The position numbers were made by a program, and so were the translations under genes. The notes under the pieces were generated by a model. The model was given only the letters and a program-made list of their open reading frames with translations. It searched no databases and was not told the DNA's origin. Below, piece by piece: positions 42,941 to 50,672 of a DNA stretch of 64,000 nucleotides (the first letter of the stretch is position 1; every line of letters begins with the position of its first letter). The stretch lies in the NCBI RefSeq assembly GCF_041080655.1, contig NZ_CP163525.1, positions 2,666,001-2,730,000 on the forward strand. The letters run 5' to 3'. The stretch comes from Streptomyces sp. CG4. Its GTDB lineage: Bacteria > Actinomycetota > Actinomycetes > Streptomycetales > Streptomycetaceae.

Positions 42941-43798
42941 TCATGCCCAGCGCAGAATGGTCGTGTCATCGAGCACTCCCATGTTCCACTGGACGGAACA
43001 ACGCACGGCCTTCTCGGCGTGCCGCTGTCCGACGGCGTGGATGTTCCCCACGTCGAACAGGTAGAAATCTCCGGTACGGACGGGAACAGTGAGCCTCGCG
43101 AAGCCGGCGAGAGCCTCTTCCGGGTACCTGGGATCGAGCCCAGAGCGCAGTGCGCGGATGCTTTCCTGATCGGGTGTGATGTTCCAGATCACCAACTCAC
43201 CACCCGCGTCGTTCTCCAGACAGGCAATCACCGAGTAATAGCGCACAGCCCGCTGGATTTCGAATCCGCTCAGGTGCGGCATGGTCCGGAAGGCCGAAGC
43301 GTCTGTATGCGGCGCCAGGGCATAAGCTCCCTCGCTCTCCCGGCTCCGTAGCTTGAACGTCCCCGCCTGACGGCCCTGGTGTTCCGCCACCCGCAGTTGG
43401 ACGCCCTGCTGTGCCAGGTGACGGGCGTAGTCGTCGACCAGGGCCGGTACGGCGCGGCCGGGCCCCGCGAAGAGCGCGTCGATATAGGGGCGATTACGCT
43501 CCACCTCGTCCAGGTAGGCGGACATGCTGGAGTGTGCCACCAGGAGAGCACCGCACACATTGCCGTTGAGGGACACCCCCTCGGCCGAGCCCTTCAGGAG
43601 GGGGCTGTTCCAGAAATTTCTCCGGACGCTGTCACACACCTCTGACGTCAGCACGCCCCGGAAGACGGCGCCGGCGATCCGCCCACGGAGGACATCGGAC
43701 CACACGTCCCAGTCGAGCTCGTCGCGTTCCTCGAAACGGAAGTAGTCAGCCGGGCCGACAACGCCCGTCAGCGCGACAGGGGCGGTACCATCCGCCAT
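42941..43798 (-). CDS. 2-oxoglutarate-Fe(II) oxygenase
   Basis: 285 residues from the ATG at 43798 (GAGAGGA 8 nt upstream). Iron ligands His164-x-Asp166 (LAPHTDASAF) and His254 (VGNIHAVGQRH), with Arg267 for 2OG (VRCSVQW). GELVIWN lies between them as in prolyl-4-hydroxylase-like folds. A third predicted non-heme iron oxygenase of this cluster, co-transcribed with the TauD-type gene. Confidence 0.87.
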   Translation of the reverse strand: MADGTAPVALTGVVGPADYFRFEERDELDWDVWSDVLRGRIAGAVFRGVLTSEVCDSVRRNFWNSPLLKGSAEGVSLNGNVCGALLVAHSSMSAYLDEVERNRPYIDALFAGPGRAVPALVDDYARHLAQQGVQLRVAEHQGRQAGTFKLRSRESEGAYALAPHTDASAFRTMPHLSGFEIQRAVRYYSVIACLENDAGGELVIWNITPDQESIRALRSGLDPRYPEEALAGFARLTVPVRTGDFYLFDVGNIHAVGQRHAEKAVRCSVQWNMGVLDDTTILRWA

Positions 43799-44132
43799 TG
43801 CTGAAATCCTCTCTGATGTCCTTGCCAGCACGGTTTTTCATGACTTCAACAGTCCAACTGCGCGGAACAAGAGGAAATCAGCAGCCGACCGGTTCGATTG
43901 TCGACAACCCTGAGGGACCGTCAAGGGACCGCGATTTCCCCTCCCGCGGATTCGGCCAAGTCCGGGCACGAAGAATTCCACCCCCCTTGCCTCAGGCATC
44001 ACTTCCGCCCCTTCCATCCCCTTCAGCAGACATATTGGGCCCGTTTCGGACCTGATCTCGATGGCATCACTGAGTCCTGATTCGAGGTGCGCTCTTGCGT
44101 TCCGTCCGCGCACCCTCACACACTGGGAAACC
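43799..44132. promoter_or_regulatory. Divergent promoter region between the oxygenase operon and the aldo/keto reductase
   Basis: 334 bp without a gene. A perfect 10-bp palindrome TTGTCGACAA at 43898-43907 resembles the core of GntR/HutC-type operators, but no such regulator is encoded nearby. The region has noticeably more A/T than average for the window. Confidence 0.4.
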
Positions 44133-45059
44133 ATGCGCTATCTCTCCATGGGCACTTCGGGGTTACAGGTCTCCGCGGTCGGCTTGGGATGCAATGAACT
44201 GGGGCGTTCTGTCGGGCTCGACCCGGCCCGTGCGGTGGTGAGTGCCGCGCTGGATGCCGGGATCACCCTTTTCGACACGGCCGACGTCTACGGAGACTCC
44301 GAGTCCGTGCTCGGCGAATGCCTTCAGGGGCAGCGGGAGCGCATCGTCCTGGCGACGAAGTTCGGGCATCGGAAAATGGAGATGGGGTACGGGCCCGCAG
44401 CCGGCGCCAAAGGGGGACGTGCTTACATTCGCCGCGCCGTCGAGTCGTCCCTCCGACGCCTCCGCACGGATTACATCGACCTCTACCAGATCCATACACC
44501 CGACCCGCACACTCCCATCGAGGAGACGCTCGCCGCTCTGACCGAGCTGGTCCGGGAAGGCAAGGTCCGCTATATCGGGAATTCCAACTTCGCCGGCTGG
44601 CAGATCGCCGAAGCCGCGTGTGCCGCCCGTTCCGGAGGGTTCGAGCCGTTCGTGTCCGCGCAGAACCACTGGTCGCTGCTCAACCGGGGCAGCGAGAACG
44701 AAGTCGTCCCGGCCGCACGCCATTTCGGGCTCGGCGTGCTGCCGTACTTCCCGCTGGCGAACGGCTTGCTGACCGGGAAGGTGCGGCGTGGCGAGGCCAT
44801 CCCGGAAGGGACCCGCATCGCGGAGAGCGCGTATCAGGTGACGGAGACGCGGCTCGACACCGTAGAGGCGTTGATCGCCTGGGGTGGGAAGAACGGTCGC
44901 AGCCTTCTGGAGATCGCGGTCGGCGGCCTTGCCGCGCTCCCCGGCTGCAGTTCGGTGATCGCGGGGGCCACGAGGCCGGAACAGGTGAAGGCGAACGCGG
45001 CGGCCGGGGAGTGGATTCCCACCGACGAAGAGCTGAGGGAGATTCTGAAGCTGCTGTAG
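44133..45059 (+). CDS. Aldo/keto reductase
   Basis: 308 residues starting MRYLSMGTSGLQVSAVGLGCNELGR. The catalytic tetrad regions are present: FDTADVYGDSE (Asp, Tyr), VLATKFGH (Lys) and YQIHTPDP (His). The NADP-binding region includes AGATRPEQVKAN. An open extension to 44061 is not needed. Predicted reductase of a carbonyl or sugar intermediate; right-most clear biosynthetic gene of the cluster. Confidence 0.93.
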   Translation: MRYLSMGTSGLQVSAVGLGCNELGRSVGLDPARAVVSAALDAGITLFDTADVYGDSESVLGECLQGQRERIVLATKFGHRKMEMGYGPAAGAKGGRAYIRRAVESSLRRLRTDYIDLYQIHTPDPHTPIEETLAALTELVREGKVRYIGNSNFAGWQIAEAACAARSGGFEPFVSAQNHWSLLNRGSENEVVPAARHFGLGVLPYFPLANGLLTGKVRRGEAIPEGTRIAESAYQVTETRLDTVEALIAWGGKNGRSLLEIAVGGLAALPGCSSVIAGATRPEQVKANAAAGEWIPTDEELREILKLL

Positions 45060-45072
45060 AGAAGCCCGGTCG

Positions 45073-45102
45073 GCCCCCGGTCGCCCTGTCGACGACGGGG
45101 GC
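45073..45102 (+). terminator. Hairpin after the aldo/keto reductase gene
   Basis: GCCCCCG (45073-45079) pairs with CGGGGGC (45096-45102) 13 bp downstream of the stop. Short, loop of 16 nt, no U-tract. Confidence 0.4.
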
Positions 45103-45171
45103 TCGGCCCACTCCCCCTCGCGGGCGGCCGCCAGGGCGTGCCGGGCGACCGCGAGCGGAGGGGAATCGTCG

Positions 45172-45831
45172 TCACTCTCTGCGCGTGGCGACGAACTGGG
45201 TAACGGCCGTGCACGCGACCAGGATCACGGCCGCGATCGCCAGCATGCCCCCCGCGGGAGCCAGCAGCTTCGTCGCCTGGGGGGTCGTCGACATCAGAGT
45301 GAAGAGCCGGTTGACCGGGGGCATGCCCTTGGCGAAGAGGGCTGCCATCACCAGCGCTACGGCGGACACCACCGCGTACCCCTGGCGCCTGAAGACCGGC
45401 CGTGAGCACAACACGCCGATGCCGATGCCCACCAACGCAGTCGTGAACTGGGCCTCGACCCCCAGCAGAAGATCGCCCATGGTGACGTGGTAACGCCCCA
45501 TCCACAATGGGAAGAGCAGGCCGAAGACCATCAGCACCAGACAGCTCAGCAGAGCCGTGCCGATCGCCGCGAGCAGGACTTTCAACGACCGGCCGCCGGA
45601 CGCGACGACGACGATCGCCCGCTGGGCCGGTTCGTCCAGGCTCATCAGCGCGACGGTCAGCCACGTCGAGCAGACGAACAGCGCACCGGCGGAGGACGCG
45701 TAGGCGGGCGGCAAGGAGCCGCTGCCGTTCACCGTCAGCACGCCCAGCAGTCCCATGAACAGGAGCAGCGGGGCGACGTAGCGCTGTGTGTGCAGCACGG
45801 TGGCGAACGTGTAGCGGATGAGGGCGATCAC
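45172..45831 (-). CDS. ABC-2-type transporter membrane protein
   Basis: 219 residues with about six hydrophobic segments (for example VAPLLLFMGLLGVLTV, ALFVCSTWLTVALMS, LLSCLVLMVFGLLFPLW, TTALVGIGIGVLCS, VVSAVALVMAALFA and MLAIAAVILVACTAVTQF). GTG start overlapping the ATPase stop (GTGA). Probable efflux or lipid/antibiotic exporter half-transporter, and a candidate exporter for the cluster product. Confidence 0.82.
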   Translation of the reverse strand: MIALIRYTFATVLHTQRYVAPLLLFMGLLGVLTVNGSGSLPPAYASSAGALFVCSTWLTVALMSLDEPAQRAIVVVASGGRSLKVLLAAIGTALLSCLVLMVFGLLFPLWMGRYHVTMGDLLLGVEAQFTTALVGIGIGVLCSRPVFRRQGYAVVSAVALVMAALFAKGMPPVNRLFTLMSTTPQATKLLAPAGGMLAIAAVILVACTAVTQFVATRRE

Positions 45832-46715
45832 CGCGTGCCTCCGTGCGTGGCGGCACCCTGCGCGAAAAGGTCCACCGCCGTCCCTTCCACTCGCTCCACG
45901 GACCAGCCGTGCCGCAGCGCGGTGAGCAGCAGGGCGTCGGTGGTCTCGCGGGCCGCTCTGATCCGGACGCCCGCGGCCGTGCGGCTCACCTCCAGCACAC
46001 CGTCCAGTTCCTCCCAGACGAGGTCCCGCGGCACGTGGCGGCCCGGGTTCCTGGTCAGGACCACCTCCGCGCAGGGCCGGTGGCCATGCGGCCCTGGCTC
46101 CGGCTCGCGGAGCGAGACCCGGCCCTCGCTGACGCGGTAGCTGCGGGTGGCATGGGCCCGCGTCACCGACTCGCGGTGGTCGGTGAAGATCACCGTGCCG
46201 CCCGCGTCGGCGACCTCGGTCATGATCTCGACCAGGACGCCATGGGCGTCGGCGTCCAGCCCCGACCACGGCTCGTCGAGGACGAGCAGTCCGGGGTCCA
46301 CCAACAAGGCCTGGGCCAGCGCGACCTTCTGGGCGTTGCCCTTCGACAGGCTGCGCAGCGGGGCCTGCTTACCGCCCACCAGCGCAAGCCTGTCCAGCAG
46401 CCGGTCCGCGCGCGACGAGGCGACCGAGGTGGTCAGCCCGCGCACGCGTCCCACATGGGTCAAGTAGTCCACCGCCGACATGCGTTCGTTCGGGGAAAAG
46501 CGGTCGGGTACGTATCCCACGACCGGCGGGCGCATGGTCACGCGGCCGTGGGTCGGCCGGGACAGACCCACGGCGATCCGCAACAGTGTCGACTTCCCCG
46601 AACCGTTTCCCCCTGTGAATGCCACGACTTCTCCCGCCGGGGCCTCGACATCGACATCGCGCAGAATCCAGTCGCCACGGCCGTAGCGCTTGCTCACTGC
46701 TTGAAGTCGTAACAA
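45828..46715 (-). CDS. ABC transporter ATP-binding protein
   Basis: 295 residues. Walker A GGNGSGKST (about 35-43), signature LSKGNAQKVALAQALL (a variant of LSGGQ, typical of ABC-2 exporters), Walker B LLVLDEPWSGLD and the H-loop TDHRES. TTG start with GAGGAG 5 nt upstream. The C-terminal 100 residues are an extra domain. Read with the permease as a two-gene exporter operon. Confidence 0.92.
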   Translation of the reverse strand: MLRLQAVSKRYGRGDWILRDVDVEAPAGEVVAFTGGNGSGKSTLLRIAVGLSRPTHGRVTMRPPVVGYVPDRFSPNERMSAVDYLTHVGRVRGLTTSVASSRADRLLDRLALVGGKQAPLRSLSKGNAQKVALAQALLVDPGLLVLDEPWSGLDADAHGVLVEIMTEVADAGGTVIFTDHRESVTRAHATRSYRVSEGRVSLREPEPGPHGHRPCAEVVLTRNPGRHVPRDLVWEELDGVLEVSRTAAGVRIRAARETTDALLLTALRHGWSVERVEGTAVDLFAQGAATHGGTR

Positions 46716-46971
46716 GTGAACTCCTCAGTCCGTACCGCAACCTCGGTGCACGCAGGTTACGGCGCCTGCGCTCCGTGCGGACAGGCCGGCTGGGCTTCGG
46801 GGCGGCCCTCGGCGTGGGACGGGAGCGCGGCCGAGGATCTGCCGGAGTCGCTGGTCGGCTCCGCGATGCCGGAGTCACCGCTCCGCTCCTGCCCGGCGCA
46901 CACGGGAATCCCGCCGGGCGCACACTGGAAGCGGAAGGGCATGCGCCATGAGCCGCACGTGGAGGTGAGCC

Positions 46972-47397
46972 ATGAGCACCCTCGAGCTACACGTCGACGT
47001 AGGGGTTCCGGTCGACAAGGCCTGGGAGACGCTGCACCTGGTGGAGAACTATCCGCGTTTCGTGCAAGGAGTGCGGGACGCACGTAAGGAGGCGGGGGGC
47101 CGAGCACATCTGGACGTCGAGACGGGCGGCCCGGCCCGGGAGGTCGAGGCCGAGGTCAGCGACCGCGGTGAGCGGGTGATGGAGTGGCTCACCACGAGCG
47201 CCCCCGAGCTGACGGGCTCCTTCTCGGTCCAGCCGATCGACCAGAACCACACCCGGATCCAGGCACGGCTGGAGTACGACCCGGGCTCGGTCCGGGACGC
47301 CTTCGGCGGGCCGAAGGGCTTCGCCCAGACGAACGCGATCGAACGGCTCGTCCGCAGTGATCTGGAGCACTTGAAGGAGTACGTGGAACGAGGCTGA
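46972..47397 (+). CDS. SRPBCC-family protein
   Basis: 141 residues with the helix-grip layout STLELHVDVGVPVDKAWETLHLVENYPRFVQGV, EVEAEVSDRGERVMEWLT and the C-terminal helix IERLVRSDLEHLKEYV. Polyketide-cyclase/START-like ligand-binding fold without obvious catalytic residues. GGAGG 6 nt upstream of the ATG. Rv0910 of Mycobacterium (a toxin paired with an MT0933-like antitoxin) has the same fold, but here the MT0933-like gene is 24 kb away. Confidence 0.88.
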   Translation: MSTLELHVDVGVPVDKAWETLHLVENYPRFVQGVRDARKEAGGRAHLDVETGGPAREVEAEVSDRGERVMEWLTTSAPELTGSFSVQPIDQNHTRIQARLEYDPGSVRDAFGGPKGFAQTNAIERLVRSDLEHLKEYVERG

Positions 47398-47446
47398 CCG
47401 GCACAAACACGGCAGGCTCCGCGCCGGCGAGCAGCCGGTACGCCGC

Positions 47447-47725
47447 TCAGATCTCCAGCACGGCAGCGCATTCGGGACAGACCACGGACGCGTATTCCGC
47501 GGGGTACCAGGGCGCTCCGGGGTCTTCGGAGGGCTTCCAGCGGGCCGTCTCCATGGCGAAGGTGTCCTTGCCGCACAGGGTTCGTGGTCCCGCGGTGGTG
47601 CGTGACCCCGGGGCCGCGGGGGCTGCGTGCACCTTGCGGACGCGCTGTTCCGCCCCGCTCGGGGATCCCGGGGAGGAGCGCGTCGCCACCGGCTTGTCTA
47701 CTTCGTAGACGACGATCTCGGGCAT
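47447..47725 (-). CDS. Small probable zinc-ribbon protein
   Basis: 92 residues from the ATG at 47725 (MPEIVVYEVDKPVATR). Cysteines in TLCGKDTF and VVCPECAAVLEI could bind zinc. Found in other Streptomyces as a hypothetical protein. The open frame runs on upstream into the repeats of the divergent methyltransferase gene, which is not part of the protein. Confidence 0.7.
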   Translation of the reverse strand: MPEIVVYEVDKPVATRSSPGSPSGAEQRVRKVHAAPAAPGSRTTAGPRTLCGKDTFAMETARWKPSEDPGAPWYPAEYASVVCPECAAVLEI

Positions 47726-47782
47726 GTCTCCACCGTAGGCGCTCCCGAGCCCGAACGGTCCGTATCCGCGACCGCCGTATCC

Positions 47783-47827
47783 GTGAACGCCGTACCCGTG
47801 AACGCCGTGCCCATGAACGCCGTGCCT
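47783..47827 (+). repeat. Three 15-bp in-frame repeats at the start of the Pcm-like gene
   Basis: Units GTGAACGCCGTACCC, GTGAACGCCGTGCCC and ATGAACGCCGTGCCT each begin with a possible start codon in the same frame (Met-Asn-Ala-Val-Pro). Confidence 0.85.
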
Positions 47828-48469
47828 GGCAAGCCGGACGATCTCGTGCGGGCCCTCGCCGTCGCCGGGATCAGGGACGAACGCCTGCTCGAAGCCGTGC
47901 GGACGACGCCCCGGGCGGACTTCGTCCCCGCCGGTCAGGTGTCCTTCGCCTACCGGGACGTCGCCGTCGCGATCGGGCAGGGGCAGGTCACCACGCAGCC
48001 TTCGCTGTCCGCCCTGATGATCGAGGGCTTGAGGCTGGCCGGATCCGAGCATGTCCTGGAGGTCGGGACGGGTCTCGGCTTCCAGACCGCGCTGCTCGCC
48101 CGGCTGGCCGCGGACGTGGTCAGCATCGAGATACGGCCGGACATCGCCCGCCAGGCACGCGGGAACCTCGCACGTCAGGACGTGCGGAACGTGGAGCTCC
48201 GGGTCGGCGACGGCAGCGGGGGCGTGCCGGACCGTGCCCCGTACGACGCCGTTCTCGTGTCGGCCGCGTTCCCGGAGGTGCCGGCGCCGCTGGCCGCCCA
48301 GGTGAGGCCGGGCGGCCGCCTGGTCCAGCCGATCGGGCCGGGCGGGAGTGAACAGGTGGTGTGCTTCGAGCGCACCGCGTCGGGGCTGGTGCGGCTGCGG
48401 GTGCTGACTCCGGCCTGCTTCGTCCGGCTGCAGGGGCGATACGGCTTCCCGCCGGACGAGACGGTGTGA
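47813..48469 (+). CDS. Protein-L-isoaspartate O-methyltransferase-like protein
   Basis: About 218 residues. Pcm features: RALAVAGIRDERLLEAVRTTPRADFVP, GQGQVTTQPSLSALMIEGL, SAM-binding VLEVGTGLGFQTALLARL and a late LVQPIGPGGSEQVVCFER. Predicted to methylate isoaspartyl residues in damaged proteins. The start is ambiguous among GTG 47783, GTG 47798 and ATG 47813 because of the in-frame repeats; the ATG is used. Divergent from the zinc-ribbon gene. Confidence 0.85.
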   Translation: MNAVPGKPDDLVRALAVAGIRDERLLEAVRTTPRADFVPAGQVSFAYRDVAVAIGQGQVTTQPSLSALMIEGLRLAGSEHVLEVGTGLGFQTALLARLAADVVSIEIRPDIARQARGNLARQDVRNVELRVGDGSGGVPDRAPYDAVLVSAAFPEVPAPLAAQVRPGGRLVQPIGPGGSEQVVCFERTASGLVRLRVLTPACFVRLQGRYGFPPDETV

Positions 48470-48487
48470 CGGGGAGGGGTGCCGTTC

Positions 48488-49249
48488 CTATGCTTCCGCT
48501 TCCGCGTCCGCGACGCGTACGACCGCCAGCGTGATGTTGTCGGGACCGCCCGCCGCGATGGCCGCCTTCCACAGCTCGAAGGCCGCCCGGCCGTCGTCGT
48601 GCTCCCGCATCACCTCGTCGAGCAGATCCTGCGGCACCGGATCGGTCAGGCCGTCGGTGCAGATCAGATAACGGCCGCCGGAGGACAGGGGCTCGGCCGA
48701 CACATGGGCGCGGACGGCGCGGTACGAGCGGCTGCCGCCCAGGCACTGGGTGACGATGGACGTGGTGCGCTGCCCGGGTTCGAGCGGCGGACTGTCGTCG
48801 ACGCTCACCTGGCGCAGCCCGTCCGGGGAATCCGCGAAGACCCGGCTGTCGCCCACGTTGAACACCAGCAGGGAGTCGGGGTGTACGACGATGCCGGCGA
48901 CCGTCGTCCCCATGGCCGCCAGCTCACCGCCCTCGTCGCCGCCGGCGGCCTCGTACACCGCCCGATTACAGACGCTCAAGGCGTCCCGCACGGCGTCCTC
49001 GCTGTTCAAGGCGGGTCCGAGGGATGCGATCCGGCGGGCCACCAGGGCGCTGGCCACGTCCCCGCCGGGATGCCCACCGAGCCCGTCGGCGACGGCGACG
49101 ACCAGCGGCGTGCCGAGCGGAAAGACCAGGGTCTGCGGACTCTCCGTCACCGTGGCGCACAGCGTCCACGGCCCGACCACGAGACTGTCCTCGTTCCGTT
49201 CGCGGAGCAGCCCGGGATGGCTCAGCGCACTCACCGCCACGTACCGCAT
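48488..49249 (-). CDS. PP2C-family serine/threonine protein phosphatase
   Basis: 253 residues with the PPM/PP2C motifs: LRERNEDSLVV, VVAVADGLGGHPGGDVAS, MGTTVAGI, FNVGDSRVF, ICTDGLTD and GGPDNITLAVV. Metal-binding aspartates are all present. Cytosolic (no membrane segment), the Stp type that reverses Pkn phosphorylation. No kinase gene is adjacent. Convergent with the Pcm-like gene. Confidence 0.94.
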   Translation of the reverse strand: MRYVAVSALSHPGLLRERNEDSLVVGPWTLCATVTESPQTLVFPLGTPLVVAVADGLGGHPGGDVASALVARRIASLGPALNSEDAVRDALSVCNRAVYEAAGGDEGGELAAMGTTVAGIVVHPDSLLVFNVGDSRVFADSPDGLRQVSVDDSPPLEPGQRTTSIVTQCLGGSRSYRAVRAHVSAEPLSSGGRYLICTDGLTDPVPQDLLDEVMREHDDGRAAFELWKAAIAAGGPDNITLAVVRVADAEAEA

Positions 49250-49524
49250 GGAACGCCACCGCCTTCCCGCACGGACCCGAGCAGTCGGTCGGCTAGCGGC
49301 GCAGATCCACGGTGGAGCACCGGTCGCTGCCGCTGGTCATGGCTCAAGCGTAGGCGCCCGCCGGTGGTGTCCATTGCCGACAACCGCCCCCTTTCCACCG
49401 CCGCACGCAGTCCACATCCGGTACAACCGCCGGATCCCCGCCCGCGCCCGCCGGCGCCCGCCCGCGGAAACCGGACACCGAAACCCGGTGGAGCCGCCGG
49501 GTCCGCTGTGCCTATGGTCGCGCA

Positions 49525-49884
49525 ATGAGTACTCGCACTTTCCGGATCACCGTCCGCGGCGCCTTCGCCGGCCTCACCGACGCTCAGCGGGCCACACTGC
49601 TGGCCGAGGCCGCCGAACACGACGTGCTGCGCGCCGCGTTCACGCCCGAGGGCACCCTCACCTACGACATCGCCGCCCGGCCGGCCTTCGTCTTCCGCTT
49701 CGCCGACACCGGGGAGGAAGAGGCGGACATCCTGGAGGCGACCGAACGGGCCGAGACCGCGGCGCAGGCCTGGCTCACCGAGCACGGCTACGGCTTCACC
49801 AACCTCCGCTCCACCGCCGAGGACCTCTCCCAGGCGCCGATGGGCAAGCGGCAGCGACGCGCGGCACGTTCCAACGGCGTATGA
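49525..49884 (+). CDS. DUF6204 family protein
   Basis: 119 residues: TFRITVRGAFAGLTDAQRATLLAEA, LTYDIAARPAFVFRF, ATERAETAAQAWLTEHGYGFTNLRS and a basic C-terminus (MGKRQRRAARSNGV). Matches the actinobacterial DUF6204 pattern; function unknown. TATGGT ends 7 bp before the ATG and there is no ribosome binding site, so the transcript may be leaderless. Confidence 0.8.
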   Translation: MSTRTFRITVRGAFAGLTDAQRATLLAEAAEHDVLRAAFTPEGTLTYDIAARPAFVFRFADTGEEEADILEATERAETAAQAWLTEHGYGFTNLRSTAEDLSQAPMGKRQRRAARSNGV

Positions 49885-49910
49885 AGCGGCATGTTCCCGC
49901 AGGTCATAAA

Positions 49911-49924
49911 CTTGAGCACTCAAG
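49911..49924 (+). promoter_or_regulatory. Palindromic operator candidate for the MarR regulator
   Basis: CTTGAG-CA-CTCAAG, 6-bp perfect arms with a 2-bp spacer, just upstream of the ribosome binding site of the leader ORF and 70 bp before the marR start. Placement fits MarR autoregulation. Confidence 0.55.
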
Positions 49925-49933
49925 GAGAGAGCA

Positions 49934-49984
49934 ATGAGTGACGTGGGGTACGCACCGTGGGCGGGAGGTGAGCGGCGGCGATGA
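49934..49984 (+). CDS. 16-codon leader ORF coupled to the MarR gene
   Basis: Encodes MSDVGYAPWAGGERRR. AAGGAGAG lies 7 nt before its ATG, a far better site than any in front of marR, and its TGA overlaps the marR ATG (ATGA). Probably translated and used for translational coupling. Confidence 0.55.
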   Translation: MSDVGYAPWAGGERRR

Positions 49985-50424
49985 GTGACACCCTGGACGC
50001 GGCGCTGCGCCTGGTACGGGCCCAGGCCGCGCTCGTGCGCCGCTTCGACTCCCGGCTGAGCGGCCTGCACGGCGTGAGCCTCGCCGACTTCACCCTGCTG
50101 CTCCGGCTGGACGAGGCGCCCGGCGGCCGGATGCGCCGGGTGGACCTCGCCGAGGCGCTGGGCCTGACGGCGTCCGGGGTCACCCGCGGGCTGGCTCCGC
50201 TGGAGCGGATCGGGCTGGTGACCCGCGAGGCGGATGCCCGGGACGCGCGCGTGGCCTACGCGTCGCTGACCACGACCGGCCGGCGACTGCTGGCGGAGAT
50301 GCGCGCCACGGCCGAGGAGACCGCCGCCGAGATCTTCGCCGCACCGTCATGGAATGCCGAGGACACCGGCCTGCTGTCGACCCTGCTGACCCGCCTCGGC
50401 GGCACCGGCCTGGCCGGCCGCTGA
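49981..50424 (+). CDS. MarR-family transcriptional regulator
   Basis: 147 residues with the winged helix-turn-helix: SLADFTLLLRLDEAPGGRMRRVDLAEALGLTASGVTRGLAPLERIGLVTREADARDAR (about 35-92) and flanking dimerisation helices. Its likely target is the palindrome upstream of its own leader ORF. No obvious effector or target gene is adjacent; the lipoprotein gene downstream is separated by about 250 bp. Confidence 0.92.
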   Translation: MSDTLDAALRLVRAQAALVRRFDSRLSGLHGVSLADFTLLLRLDEAPGGRMRRVDLAEALGLTASGVTRGLAPLERIGLVTREADARDARVAYASLTTTGRRLLAEMRATAEETAAEIFAAPSWNAEDTGLLSTLLTRLGGTGLAGR

Positions 50425-50672
50425 ACCTCGGCGCGCATCGACTCCGCTCCCTCCAGCTCTCAACCCCCGTCCCGCACGGGCGGTTTCAGCCGCCCGCCGA
50501 CCTGAACTCGCCGTGGCGCAGCTCACGTTGAGATGTGGCCGGTTTGTGAGGGAACCATGCACAGGGGCGTGGCATGCTCATGGATCACATCGAGTTACCG
50601 GCCGGTATTACCTCCAAGTAGCCCGTTCGCCCGGTGCCTCACTGCCACCCCCCACTTCACCCGGGACCGACC

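Noticed and set aside
46948-46968. Six-codon ORF (MSRTWR) overlapping the ribosome binding site of the SRPBCC gene at 46972
   Set aside because: Too short and without its own ribosome binding site; probably chance.
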